From: Burhinus oedicnemus
Lineage: Eukaryota > Chordata > Aves > Charadriiformes > Burhinidae
DNA length: 64,000 nt
Direction of reading: 5' to 3'
Assembly: GCA_008921705.1 (NCBI GenBank)
Contig: VFFE01005873.1
Coordinates: 1-64,000, forward strand
The position numbers were made by a program, and so were the translations under genes. This document shows, in pieces, positions 25,989-38,225 of this stretch (its first letter is position 1; each line of letters opens with the position of its first letter). The notes beneath the pieces were generated by a model, which searched no databases, was not told the DNA's origin, and saw only the letters and a list, made by a program, of their open reading frames with translations.

Positions 25989-26409
25989 TCCATCCCAATG
26001 CCACCACATCAATAGTTGAACCAGGGCTGCCGTGCAGCCTGCAGGGCAAAGGAGAAAGGTGACCATTTGGATGGAGCTCGTCAAAATCATTTCTCTTCCC
26101 CCACAAAGCTGCAGTGATGTGCAGGTAGGGCTCAGTGCCTTCCAAGCATAGAGAGCGCCCTGCCCTGGGAGGCGGCCCAGTTTGACCTCTTCGTGCAGGA
26201 CTCACTGAAGGGTTTGGAAAGGATTCAAGGAGGAGGTGCTAAGCCAATGCAGTTACATGATCTGGCGTGCAACACGGGCTGCTGCTGAGATTAGGTTCAT
26301 TCTTGAGCCATCTGGAAGCAGCTCTTCTCCATGCACTGTGTGTGGGGCTCAGCCCCAGATTCAGGTGCCTGGTAAAACCTTCTATAGCCACCTGAGGTGC
26401 CCTAGTTGG

Positions 26410-26505
26410 TCTGAGACATCCCCCTGGGGCTGGTAGATGTGACATGGGATATGTGAGACAACTATGCCCCTCTGGACTGGCAGGTGAAGGTTGGACAGGA
26501 CACCT
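26410..26505. repeat. old interspersed repeat, copy 1
   Basis: This copy and 62488-62562 share TCTGAGACA, then GGGGCTGGTAGATGTGA, and later GGACAGGACACC / GGCAGGACACCCC in the same order. Two copies 36 kb apart with this much shared order indicate an ancient interspersed repeat. The family is not identified. Confidence 0.55.
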
Positions 26506-26765
26506 TACCAAGCAGAATACCTATTTTTAGGCAACTGAACTCCAAGTCAAGGCAGTGAGTGGAGCTTTAGGGAGCGAATCAGTTCATCTGATGTCTTTGT
26601 GTCCTTCAGGCTCATAATGTCTCTCCAGGCTTTTCAGAGTAGGGACAGGATTCGGCCACTTAAACAGAGGCTGTGGGGGGTGATTCTGCACACTGTGGTG
26701 TAATGCCAATGGACCCAGAGCTGCTGTTTCAGAGGTCCTGGATTTCACAGAACCTTGTCCATCCC

Positions 26766-26814
26766 CATGAAGACATCTCTAGCACCTGTGATGCCTCCAG
26801 GCACCTATGTTTAA
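26766..26814. repeat. dispersed repeat, copy B
   Basis: This is the second copy of the segment at 25940-25988 (CATGAAGACATCTC...GATGCCTCCAGGCACCTAT). Together with 26410-26505 it suggests that about 25.9-26.9 kb is one old composite repeat. Confidence 0.7.
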
Positions 26815-29800
26815 GCAACTGCGTTGTGCCGTCCTTTTCCAGTGATGATAACAGCAGCTCCAACACCACCTCAAATGGAGATACCTACAACTACCCTGGA
26901 GACACAGACACACAAATGTAGGTGCCTTGGTCTGGACCCAAAGCTGCCCACAGAGAAGTATGTGTGTGCATCTGCCGGTGGTGGAGGTGGTGGCCAAGCT
27001 CCTGGAGCGTGTGTGTCGCAGGAGGGTCAGCAGCTTGCTAAAAACAAAGTTCCGTACTTCTTTCTCTTAAAAAATTAAACCCAAAAGAATCAGAAATTAT
27101 ACCTGTCTGAGCGGCCAAGTCCAAAGCAAAGTGGAGTAACCGAAGTCCTTCACAATAGGATCACAGTTGAGATCAGGAGCTCATTTCAGAGCTGAGGGCT
27201 GAACATCGATTGTATAAGTCTTTGTCTAATAGTTCAACTCCAAAAGGGTTTTTGCCTCTTCACTTGCAGGAGTTTGGGAAACCACGGCTAGGCTTGTGAG
27301 TGGTCTTGCGGATTGCTCTTGGCTTTGTCAAGACAATTCCTGGTCTCGAGGCAAGCTGCATTTTGATTTCTCCTGCTAGGTTAGGTGCAGGCTAAGGAAC
27401 AGACCCCACATGACACTTCTGACTCCCCATCTTCTGAAATACATGGAAATTGCGTCCATTCCCCATCCTGTGCACACCACAGGTTTTCTACCTATTCTCT
27501 TCTCATGAACAGCCTCTTCACTTTGGATCTGGTTGTGAGCTTCACTCCATCAATGGTCCCATTTCCTTGAAGCTATCTGTCAGGCAGACATCTGACCATA
27601 GGTATTTTTGTCTCTTGCTGAAGGGAGGGTATTTTGGGGCTGGTTTTTTTGCTTTCCTTCCTGAAATAGCCGCTGGTGATCGTGACCTCAGGTGCCCACA
27701 TGCTGTTGTTCCTGGTGCTACTCATGCCAGAGGTATCAGCCTCGTGCACTGCTGTTTGTCTTCCCATCTTAACCCCAAATTTGAATTCCAAACATTATTA
27801 CTTTGTGCCCCGTTGCACAAGGAAGATAGGTGATGACATTCAATAAAACCGGATTACCAGCGAGTTAAATGATCCTAAGCTGGATCTCAGCCCGAGGATT
27901 TTCATGCTGTGTAGGCTTTCCTCGGTCATTTTCTGTGAGAAGAGGTAAATATTGCAAGGAAGCCTGGAGACGTCAGTCAAATGTTATGACGAATCTGAAC
28001 ACAGCTGAGAAGGAATTACATGGTACAGAGAAGAAAGAGCTTTCTTTGGGAATTTATCCCATTGCTGTGAGGCACAAGAGCATCTCCTGTGCTACATTTT
28101 CTTCTCCTTTGTCCAGTTTACATTGAAATTGCAGAAGAAATAGAGTTTCCATAGCCTTTGGGGAACCTCGAAAGCACCTTAGGGTTTCCCCAACAACGAA
28201 ATCTTGTGTCGTGTGAAGTCTTCCTCCTCCTCAGACAGTTTCATCCTGGCTGAGTTACATTCCTTAAAACTACCGGCTCCCTGTTCTGCACTTTCACAGC
28301 CTTAGATAAATATTTAGCTGGGACACAGGGCAGCAGGTATACATGAGTCTGTGCTCGTTACCACATCAATATCAAGCTTTAAAAAGACACCTGACTGACT
28401 TAAGCCCATGAGATTTTAAATAATAATAACACCAATAATAAAAATAGAGTAAATTCTTATCTTTTTGTTCCCGTTTCTCAGGCAGATGTGCAGACCATTC
28501 TTCCAAAGGGTTTCCCTGCACCTCTAAGACGTGCCTTTTCATGTTTGGAGTTGAAAGCAAAAGCCCGTATATAATTTCCTGACCCCGTGATGCTGGTATT
28601 TAGGAAAACCTCCGGAGCTGGGACACTTGTGATAAAGCTCCCAGTTAGCAATGCTGCATGTCTTTGGGTGTAAAAAGCTGTTTACCTCTTTCTATGAAAC
28701 ACCGATGTCTTTCTGACACCCCTAGAAGCCCCCACTTTCCCAAGGTAGGGCTTTTTCTGACCTTCTCCCCCAGCTGATGGTTAGGCATCGGAGCAGGTTA
28801 CGCTTTAACAGACACCCAGCGTTTGAAGCAGTCGTGCTAAATATCCCTTTCTTTTTTCCTTCAGCTGCTCATGATTCATAGTCTTGATCTGACACCCTCT
28901 TAGTAATTATCCCCTTTGCGGCAGAGACGAGAGGCAGATCCTGAGCCGACGGAAGCGGGCAGGCGCCTGTACCCTGCAAAGCAGCAGAAATAGTGTGAGT
29001 CCTTTCTGCTACCCCCTTGGAAAAGGAGGTTTAACACCACGATTCTGGATGAAGCCGTTTTACGGAGAAGCAGAGGCCGTGCCATTATTTTAGCCACCAT
29101 GGGAATTGCCAGCAACCAAGGTTTTCACCAAGGGAGGAGCTGCAAGCCCATGCAGTGGGGAGCAGCCAGAGAGGAGGCTGGAGACCCTCTGAAGACAGCC
29201 TCGCTGAGTGAGAAGCAACACCCAGCACAGGTGGCAGAGCCGTTAGAATTTGAGTACCCAACGATAACCACAAAACCCCTGAAGGAAGTTTTCTGCACAG
29301 CATTCACCTTCCTGGGCGGTGGCTGTGCTCTCCTCCTTGTCTCTAAAGGCCAAAGGAGGTCCACGGGCATGTTGAGAGCAGAATCCTGCTGAGAACTGGC
29401 AAAACTCCCTGCACAAGTGGCAGGGTGCCTGTTCTGGTAATTTAAGAGGAAACCTACAGCCCAGATGAACAATCTGAAAAGACTTAGGCACCAAACGCTC
29501 AGGGGGGGTGAGGTTCTCTCCTCCCTGCATGAGGCCAAAGGACCAGGACAGCCCAGATCTGCTGATGAGACCAGCCAGATGAATGTCTTCTCCTCCGAAC
29601 TCTCAGTACAATCATTGCAGCCTAAACCCAACGGCCATTGAAGCCAGCCTGATTTTTAAGTGGATTTCAGGCCATTCTGTTTCCCTTAGGTCTATTTTAG
29701 TTGCTGCCAAGGGAGCTCTGCTCTTGTCTGTTCTTGCCACTGCCCTCACCCACCGTGGAGACCCATCCCACCTTGGGGGAGCCCCAGTCTCCCAGGAACT

Positions 29801-30943
29801 GTTACCCCAGAGCAATGTGCCAGGGGATCTTTTTGCAGTGTATTACGGGTGCTGGTGCAGTAAACAGAGAGTTTGAGGAGCTCAGCATCACTTTCCTCCT
29901 CTCCATCCCAGGGACACTGTTATACTGATGCAGCTCAGGTTCTTCCCCAGGCTGTCTCGACTTGGCAGTTAACACCAAAATGTGCTGACTGGGAGAGTGT
30001 GTGTGTGCGTAGGGGGGGGGTGGAAATGTGATCTGTTATTAAAAATATTCCGCAGGGAGAGAAGGAACTGCCTCTCTAATACCGGCAAGATTAACAATGT
30101 GCATCAACACATCCATTCAGTTATTGCTCCTCGAGTTTCATGGCTTTTTGGGTACTGTGTAATGCAGGGTTGTAGCAGAGGAGGTGAGGATGGGCTGAGG
30201 GATACGGAAAGTCTCGCTCCACCACTGACCCAGAAGCTAAAATCAGGACAAGGGGCCTTTTCTGGGGACAACATGCAAAGCAGGTAGGGAGGTCTGAACG
30301 GGCTAACCCAAGCCTCTTCTCAAGTCTTCTCAAGGTGACCTTGCAACAAGAAGAAAGTCCACCTTTAACCGAAGGCATGAAGAAAACCAAATTTGAAGAG
30401 TCATTTTTAGAGCGAAGGTTATTTTTACCACCTCTGGGTCCAGGCTGGGAAGGTTCATGGTTTAGCTGGATCTGCCAGTGCAAGGGGGAGGATTCGGTGC
30501 AAAGCTCTGAGCTTATTTTTAGTCTCCTCCTAGCTGCAGTGAACACTCCTTGCCTGAACACTAGATAAAAAACTTTCAGCGCCCTTCCTGCTTGCCACAA
30601 AAAATGCAAAGATTTGATAATAATTTTATCCTTAGTACTTTGGGCATATTGTTTCCTTCGAGACATTCTCAAACTGGTGCAAACCTTTCTTAGAAAACAT
30701 CTTATTCAGATTATTAATTTATTAAATAATATATGAAAGGGTAGCTTAGATTTGGAGGGGGTGCAGTGGTGGGGTGCCGTCCCCCACCAGGGCAATGACC
30801 TCCCCAGCAAGCCCCAGCACCATGCAACCCATGGGACTTCCCCATCTCCCTCTCCAGGGACCTCCTATGTCACTAGAGAGGAAGAGGGGGAATTTTGTCC
30901 CATCGGAGCATAGAGAGCAGAGGGGGTGTATGCACAGAGAGCA
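26815..30943. other. non-coding DNA, no gene seen
   Basis: No exon or RNA gene was recognised. A short G-run with GT repeats is present near 29995-30020. Minus-strand open frames at 29125-29631 and 30121-30672 have no domain or splice support. Confidence 0.55.
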
Positions 30944-31357
30944 ATCTCAAATTAACCCCTCCCTGCAGATAAAAACCCCAAATCAACCCCCAGCCATGGT
31001 GAGAATCCCAAATCAAACCCTATGTAGATGAAAATCCCCGAGTAACCTCCACCCAGATGGGAATCCAAAAATCAAACGCCAAACCCCGATTGAGATGAAA
31101 ATGCCAAATCCACCCCCAAATGCCCATCCTGATAAAAATCCCAAAAATCCCCATGCAGGTGGGAACCGCAAACTGATGCCCAAGTCCTCATCCAGATGAA
31201 AAACCCAAATCCTCACTTGTGTGGGTGGGAATCTGAAACGAATCTACAAATCTCCGTCCAGATGAAAACCCCATATCCCCTTCAAGCCCCATCCTTATGA
31301 AAACCCCAAATCCCCCCAACATGCAGGTGGGAATCGCATCCCCCCCCCCCAAGCCCC
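30944..31357. repeat. degenerate minisatellite, period about 30 bp
   Basis: Phrases of the type CCAGATGAAAACCCCAAATCC, alternating with CAGGTGGGAATC, recur roughly every 28-35 bp across the segment, with many substitutions. It ends in a run of ten C at 31341-31350 directly before the assembly gap. Such C-rich tandem repeats are a common cause of assembly breaks in bird genomes. Confidence 0.75.
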
Positions 31358-31377
31358 NNNNNNNNNNNNNNNNNNNN
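31358..31377. other. assembly gap (20 N)
   Basis: Exactly twenty N separate C-rich minisatellite sequence from a GC/CpG-richer flank. A fixed-size run of this kind usually stands for a gap of unknown length, so sequence of interest, including a GC-rich first exon, could be missing. Confidence 0.98.
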
Positions 31378-31479
31378 TTTCCCCTTTTCTGGTTGAAGCA
31401 AATAGAAAGAAAGGCGGAAAATAAACTGGGGGGGGGGTGCCGAGTGCCCACCCGCTTTCTGAATCCAGGCTGATTAACC

Positions 31480-32060
31480 CTCTTATTGAGAAATTAAGCC
31501 CATCAAACCGTCCACGGCAACTTGGGTCACAAAAGCCGCAGTGCTTGTTTCTTTACGCAACGCTACGAGCTAAACGCGCCGCTTCTCCGCTCCTTCATCC
31601 AGCTTCGCCAAGCTCCCGCTCAAGGGGTTTTTGGACCCTTGGGAGATGGAGCTGGAAAGCACTGAGCCTCGCACCCCTCTTTTGGGGTCCCGTCGAGCGA
31701 GGGGGAGACCTTCGGTTCGGTTTGGTAGGGCCGCTCTCGCAATGGTCCAGCGCGCCAGGTGCTGCGACTACGGAACGTGAGCCTTCACCCCTGGATCGTG
31801 GAGGTGGCGTGGGAAAAGAGCGGGGGGGGTAAAAAGCTGGTGGGAGACAGCGATTCCTTGGCGGAAGCTGGTGGTGGAGTTGGAAAAAAGGATAAACTTC
31901 TGGAGACCCTTCGCTGGTGGGACCTATGTGGGATGGGGGCTGCATCGTGCCGGGGAGGTTTCCGGGAGCGGAAACGATGTCTCGGGTCCTGCGATAGTGC
32001 CGGGTTTAAGGGTGCTGTGGAAATGGCCGTGGGGGATGTAGCGGGATGTCTGGTTCTTCG
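31480..32060. promoter_or_regulatory. CpG-enriched region, possible promoter
   Basis: CpG dinucleotides are much denser here than in nearly all the rest of the window (for example TTACGCAACGCTACGAGC, AAACGCGCCGC and CCGTCGAGCGAG). The region begins about 100 bp after a gap. In vertebrates this often marks a CpG-island promoter. It lies 28 kb upstream of the mucin exon on the same strand, a plausible distance for intron 1 of PODXL. I found no signal-peptide exon inside it, so if this is the PODXL promoter the exon may be in the gap. Confidence is limited by the lack of a computed CpG observed/expected ratio. Confidence 0.35.
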
Positions 32061-35000
32061 GAAGGGTGTTTTGTCGGAGACATGGCCATAAACTGCACCG
32101 AAAAGTCAGGGGGAAAGGAAATGCAGTGATTATTTGAAAAGTGAAGAAAGGCGGGGAGGAGCGGGGTGTTTCTTCCCTGTGTTTACGGAAGGTGAGGGAA
32201 GGGGAAAATAAAGAAAAATAAAAGAAAATAAAAACACAATACGAGAGAAGTTGAAACCTTGCTCTGCCTCACGTCTCCCAGCAGAGCCTCTGCTGAGCTA
32301 CATGTGCTTTTATTCAAGGTAACAAAAGCTGGGGGACTCTCCGGAGGTAAAAGCACAAGTGGAGGCAGGGCCCTGGAGGTTTAACTACGGGCTGAATTCA
32401 TGGAGTTCCAGCTGAAATCTCCACCTGCCCCATTTTTCTTGCTCCTCTCGGGACTCGCGGTACCGGGGCTTGGTGGGCGAGCAGGTGTGAAGCCTCCATC
32501 TCCCCCTGATGCCGACCCAAGTCGCGAAAGAGAAGATTTGTTTTCCGCTTAAAACTCAAGAAGCCTCAGCCTCATTAATATTGGCATAAAAGTGAGCACT
32601 GTTAATGCGATTTTTCATGTGCCGGCCAGAATTTAGCTGAGTTTAGCTGACTTTGCCTTCTCAGAAGGTTTTGTTCTGCTTTTCAAAATGGAGTGATAAA
32701 TATGCTGGGACTGGTACAAAACTGGCTTTTAGCGGTAGGATGGGGGGGGGACCTGTTTCTATAGCACTCTCAAGTGATCCTATTACATTTTTCTCGGAAA
32801 TTATTTGATTAAATCCTTCAAAACAGTGCTTTCTGCCATTAGGGCTGCTCTTAAGTTTTGAAATAAGCTCCTTAGAGGCGCTTTTATGTTGCTCCCTGGG
32901 TGCTGGCACCAGGATTTTCTTCCTTTAGGGGTCAAAATAGGCATCCCTCCTTGCTGGGCGTTTGGGCTTAGAGTCCCAGCAGTGCTCACCTCTAAGGCTG
33001 GTATTGGCTGCGATCATCTCAGCTGCTCAGCCTAAAATTGATTATTTTTTTTTTTCCCCCCTAAAATGGGAAGAAGTTGAGTTTGTAAGTGAAACTGTAA
33101 GATTTTTGCTGTCTTAAAAAACCAGTAACTGGGAAGGAGCCCGCGTGATTTGCCCTGCTTAAATTGGATGTGAAATGGGTGGGCAAGCAGGGAGTTGGGA
33201 TTTCGGAGCGTGTTTTTGGGCGGCGTGAGGAAGAAGGTGACAACATCGTGCGTGGGGCAGAGCAGAATCAGCCCAAGGTTGCGGAAGTTTTTAAAAGCAG
33301 CTGGTTTGGGTACGGTTATTTCACTAGAAATACTGGCTTCCAGGTTTGTATCATCCCAACCCCCTGGTTCTGCAGAGATTCCCCCTTATTTTCTTGCTGT
33401 AAATTCGAGTGAAATCAGCCTCAAACAAGGCACAGCCAGTGTGTACAAGAGATGCGGCGAATGTGACGTCGGGCAAACAGCATCTTTAAATCCAACCGGC
33501 CTGCGAGGGGCTCAGAGTTACCCATTACGGCGTGTTCGCAGGACATTTTATTTTATTTATTCTTTCCCCATATTAGATCTTCTATCCCACAGTGAGGGTA
33601 TGATGCAAAATTGCATCAGGAAGGGAAAAACGATACTTTTTATTCTCAGAGGATTAACAAGAGACACAGCTCAAACCTCTCCTGGGGGCAAAAAAGGCAG
33701 GAAGGGGTTTTACCAGGGATCAGCCCTTTGCCCAGCTCAAAGCAAACGACAGATTGATGGGTTTTAAATCCTTGTTGCCAAAACACCCCTTTTCATTCCC
33801 AAAGCTGCGCTGGCTCCCTGGTACTGGGAGTTCGTGTTTGTCCAAGACAGGCTGTCAAAGACGTGCATTTTTTAAAATCCATTTGAGCCATTGAATACTA
33901 ATCTTGACACGGGCAGGAGCGGGCAACCGGGGCCGTGTCTACGGGAGGAGAAAAAAATTTGTTAACCAGAGAGTTTTAAAATCAGCAATGAAGCGGAGCG
34001 GGTCGTATATTTGCTGTCGGAGGACCTTCGGTAAGGTTTTTGCAACCTTTTTGCAAGCCATTTTAGCAGTGCAATGCCTTTGATTCCCCAGTGGCAAAGC
34101 AGATATAGTAACGATACTCCCTGGGTCCGTTTAGGAGGCTTAATTAAAGAATTGTTTGTAAAGCGCTTGAAGATCTTTGGATGAAAGGGGCTGGAGCCGT
34201 GCGACACACTGATTTAATTCCAGAGAGTTGCTTTAAAGGCTTAGGACGAGGAGGCTGGTGATCATTCATGTTGGCAGTGACGGGAGGCCAGCTGGAAAGA
34301 TCTGCTCTCAGCGTTTGCGGGGAGGCTGGGGTTGTGCTTTGGTTATTATTTGCCCTATAAATCATGCATTTTCTTTCCCCATTCTGCACCCTGTAAAAGA
34401 CCTAAGCCTGCCGACACGAGCTCTGGGGTGTTTTGGGGCTCAGGCCACGGGGGCTGATGGAGGTTGGTTACGGCCAGCGAGGATCCCTCAGGCTGTGCGA
34501 TAGCCCCCGTGTTATTCCGGGTGTTGTATTGCCGTACCAGAGCAGAGAGGACCTGGTGGGGTTTAGGTGCAGGTCCACATCCAACCCACCTACTCACACC
34601 TGCCCTGAATTTTGCCCCTTCTCCACCATGCTGGACCGGGTGGCCCCTTCGCCCTGTCCCCAAGGACCCACTGCAGCACCCGGAGCCCCTCGATGCTCTG
34701 TGGGACCAAGGAGGATGGGGTGAGTGGGGCTTCATCCTTACAGGGTGGTGTTTTGGGGATGAGATCCTGCCATAACATCCAGCTGAGCTGCTCGGTGCTA
34801 CAGGGGCTCAAGCCCCAAGCCCAGGTACCTTCAGTAGCTACATCTCCAGGTGGTCCAAGCAGTAGCAGGACCAAGCATATAGCAAACAACCCACCCGTGG
34901 GTGGGCAGAAGTTCCTCCCTCCCAGCTGCTGAGCTGATGGAGAGAGACACATGGGTGGAAACGTGCAGGTTGTGAGCCTGAGCATCCCCCTCACCTTCAG

Positions 35001-36064
35001 TCCTGCTCCCAGCCTGACAGATGACGGATGGCCATCCTCAGCTCTGCCAAGAGCCAAACGTCACGGGAGGGTTTGAACTTTGCAGGAATCCGGGTGGCCA
35101 GGTTTGGTCCATTCCCGGTGTGCAGGCATGTGAAATCCCGCAAACCCTCTGAAGCGTTTTCATGTGCTTCTGCCAACTTCCTCGACCAAAGCCTGTTTAC
35201 GTGCACAGCTTCTTCCGTAACTTGCCAATCTCCACCTAAGGATGTTGTTTCTGAATTCTTGCAATGCCTGCCCTTTCCTTCGCAGAGAGCTCCTGACCAA
35301 ACCTTGCTTTTCTTTTTTTTTTTTTAAAAATCTGAATGATGCACACAGTCGTCTGGCATTTGTTGTTCTCCACCTACCTGAGCTCAGTTCACTGCAACCC
35401 CCAGGGCTTTGCCAGATAGTCCACGCTGCAGAGGACTTTGGTCTTGGAATTGCCAAGCATATCCACCTAGACTTTCTCTTGCAGCTTGTGAGACAGCCAG
35501 GCTCGAGCCTGGTTCTTCGTGGGGGTCTTGCCGGTCCTACTGCATGGTGGGGTTCGGGGGTGCACCACCCATCTCCCCCAAAACCCTTTCCATGTGCCAT
35601 TGGTGCTTAACCAAAAAAAAAAAAATCCCCACCTTTTCCCCCAAACTGCCTGGTGTGATGGTGTCCCACACCGCTGTGCTTTCTCCTGTTGCTTCTTGAT
35701 TATTTGGGAGGGATGGAGACAGTTCATCTGCGCTTCATCAGGTTTTAACAGCTCTAATTCCATATTTGTCTGTTGGAGCACTGGGCTGAAGCCTCGCGGT
35801 GTTTTGCTCTGGAGGTCCTCGGGGAATATGTAGATCCACTTAAAACTGAGTGGAGGCAGGAGCAATGTGCTCTGCTGGTATCACAGCTCCAATTTCGAGG
35901 TGCCTAAGCATTGGGACTAGCCTATATCCAAAACCATGTTACTTCTGAGCTAAACAGCCCTGTCCAAGGAGGTAGACAGAGCTGAGGAGAAAAAGATGAG
36001 TTTCCTTGTTACTGTACAAAAACCATATGTGATCTGCCGTGGTGTGAAGGTGTGAAGAGCTGAA
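32061..36064. other. non-coding DNA, probable 5' intron
   Basis: No supported exon. About 32535-32645 is AT-rich with TAAT motifs and looks like unique, possibly conserved sequence. About 34150-34190 carries a motif seen in old vertebrate repeats (TTGTAAAGCGCTTGAAGATC then GGATGAAAGG). An A/T tract lies at about 35310-35330. Confidence 0.45.
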
Positions 36065-36158
36065 ATGCTGTTTAAAGGGCTGTCTGTGCCGCAGTTTCTC
36101 TTTCTGTTTTGCATGTGTCTGCTTAGACTACATGCTGTTTGGTGGAGATACCACAGGG
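36065..36158 (+). CDS. speculative signal-peptide exon (candidate exon 1)
   Basis: An ATG (purine at -3) opens a short frame whose first residues look like a signal peptide: MLFKGLSVP, then a hydrophobic core QFLFLFCMCLLRL, then HA as a possible cleavage region. The frame reaches a GTGAGT donor (AGG before it) at 36159. It ends after one base of a codon (phase 1), the phase in which the mucin exon at 60077 starts; the joined codon would encode Gly. Against it: the region is not GC-rich, a phase match has a one-in-three chance, and residues after the core (VWWRYHR) are not typical of this family. It is a candidate only. Confidence 0.13.
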
Positions 36159-36253
36159 TGAGTGTTCAGGGATGGGAGATGCTCTCAGCTGGGATCTCCA
36201 GGGCTGCTGCAGTACAAATATGGTGCTGGGTCATCTTGTTTAGCTTTTGCCGA

Positions 36254-36313
36254 GAAAGGTTGGACCAGGTGATCCTTGAGGTCCCTTCCAACCTGGTGTT
36301 CCATGCTTCTGTG
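36254..36313 (+). mobile_element. CR1 3'-end stub
   Basis: GGTTGGACCAGGTGATCC, then TGAGGTCCCTTCCAACC, then a decayed ATTCTATGATTC-type tail (GTTCCATGCTTCTGTG). This is the last 60 or so bases of a plus-strand CR1 copy. Confidence 0.8.
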
Positions 36314-37751
36314 AAATAGCATCAAAGAAGGCCTGGTGAGCAGGGGGCTGCAATGCAGCAGCAGCTTTCCATGGCCAGAAACAACCTCACGATGCTGCAA
36401 GGGGAGAAGTCACAAGTCACATTTAGAAGGCAAATTTGGAGCTCGACCCTGTGCTGTGATTCGGGAGGAGCTGCTGACTTTGCACTGCTCGTTTCTACCC
36501 CTTCACAATGTGACCACCCAGGGCCGTGCTCACTCAGTGGAATTTTTCTTCTAGCTAAACTTCCAGGTGATGAGTATCAATGTCCTCACCTCCTTCCACA
36601 GCCAAGGGAGAGGGACAGGTTCCTTCGAGGATGACTTAGCCTGCTTCAAGTTAGCTGCTGGCTTTGAATTACAAATAGTGCTAGAAATAGCGAGTGCCTG
36701 GGGGAGTCTTAGAAGATGCCAATAGTAATGTTACTGCCTTCTGGGAGTGAAAAGCTCAGTGGTGGGTTATTTGGGGTGACCTTCTTGAGGGTTGCATGCT
36801 TGTGTTCACTTGACTTGAGCCATAGTGTGTCTCAGAGCCAGCCTTCAGTACCGAATATTGCTGAAAGCCATTGGAAACCTGCAAATGCCAGGACGTCCCA
36901 TCAACCCTAAAGAGGAAAAAAACCCTCTCTCCTTCAAGAGATGGACTGAAGTTGCTCCAAACCCCAAAGGCAGCAATATCCTCCATGGATCATTTGCTTA
37001 TTGGGTCCTCAGTCTTCTCGCTGAAGTTTTTCTCATCACTAAATGTGGCTGCTTTGCAAATCTTTGCATCTTTGCAGAGCACGCTGCTCTGCATGTTGCA
37101 GGCACCTTTTCTGTCCCGTAAATAACGTACGTCTCATGGCTTGCTTGGCCGCAGGCCAGGAGCGCTCGGCAGACGCCGGTGACAGTTTGGTGACAAAGTA
37201 TTGCAAGGAGACAGGGAGAATGCAAACGACTTATTAAAATTAACTCGGTGTAATGCCTCAATGCCCAGCATAGAGCAGAAGGGATAACGAAGGGGAACGA
37301 GCCTTTATTTTGGGCGATGGGAATTCAGCACTGCTGAAGCACCTGCTTTTAGATGTGCATCCGCAATAAACCGGCTGCAGGAAGGCAGCATGCTGGGTTG
37401 AGATTTGGCTTTCAGCATGGCTCAATTTGGGTATAGTGTCCAAGGTCCCACGTCTCGGCGTGATGCTGGGGCTGGGTGGCAGCAGAAAGGGAATGGGCCC
37501 TGGTTTGGGCAAGCTGGGGTGAGCTGCCTTGCGGAGGAAGGGAAAACTGGGAGTCTTGGTGTTGCCAGCTCTTCTGCAGCTGTGGACAAGTTGCTTTTTC
37601 CTCCCACCGAAGGATCCAAGGTAATGCCATGTAGGCTCAGATACTTAACCAAGGTGTTTAAGGTTGAAGCAGAATTTTCCTTGAATCCATCTGCTGTTAG
37701 AGAAGAGAGAGAGGGACATCTTCTGAAGGCAGTTCAAATGTGTCTTGGGAT
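36314..37751. other. non-coding DNA, no gene seen
   Basis: No exon or RNA gene was recognised between the two plus-strand CR1 pieces. Confidence 0.55.
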
Positions 37752-38225
37752 GAGGACATGGACCTGTTGGAGTGGGTCCAGAGGAGGGCCATGAAGATGA
37801 TCAGAGGGCTGGAGCACCTCTGCTGTGAAGACAGGCTGAGAGAGTTGGGGTTGTTCAGCTTGGAGAAGAGAAGGCTCCGGGGAGACCTTAGAGCCCCTTC
37901 CAGTAGCTAAAGGGGCCTACAGGAAAGATGGGGAGGGACTCTTGATCAGGGAGTGTAGTGACAGGATGAGAGGTAATGGTTTTAAACCAAAAGAGGGGAG
38001 ATTTCGATTAGATATTAGGAAGAAATTCTTCACTGTGAGGGTGGTGAGACACTGGCCCAGGTTGCCCAGAGAAGTCATGGGTGCCCCATCCCTGGAGGTG
38101 TTCAAAGCCAGGCTGGATGGGGCTTTGAGCAATGTGGTCTAGTGGGAGGTGTCCCTGCCCAGGGCAGGGGGGTTGGAGCAAGATGATCTTTAAGGTCCCT
38201 TCCAACCTAAACCATTCTATGATTC
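37752..38225 (+). mobile_element. CR1 LINE 3' fragment, plus strand
   Basis: It begins GAGGACATGGACCTGTTGG and follows the usual CR1 course: GGTCCAGAGGAGGGCCATGA, GGGGTTGTTCAGCTTGGAGAAG, GTGGTGAGACACTGGCCCAGG, and finally GGTCCCTTCCAACCTAAACC with ATTCTATGATTC at 38214-38225. The residual frame shows RLPREVMGAPSLEVFKARLDG. The 3' end is complete and the 5' end truncated. It is one of the younger-looking CR1 copies here. Confidence 0.94.
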
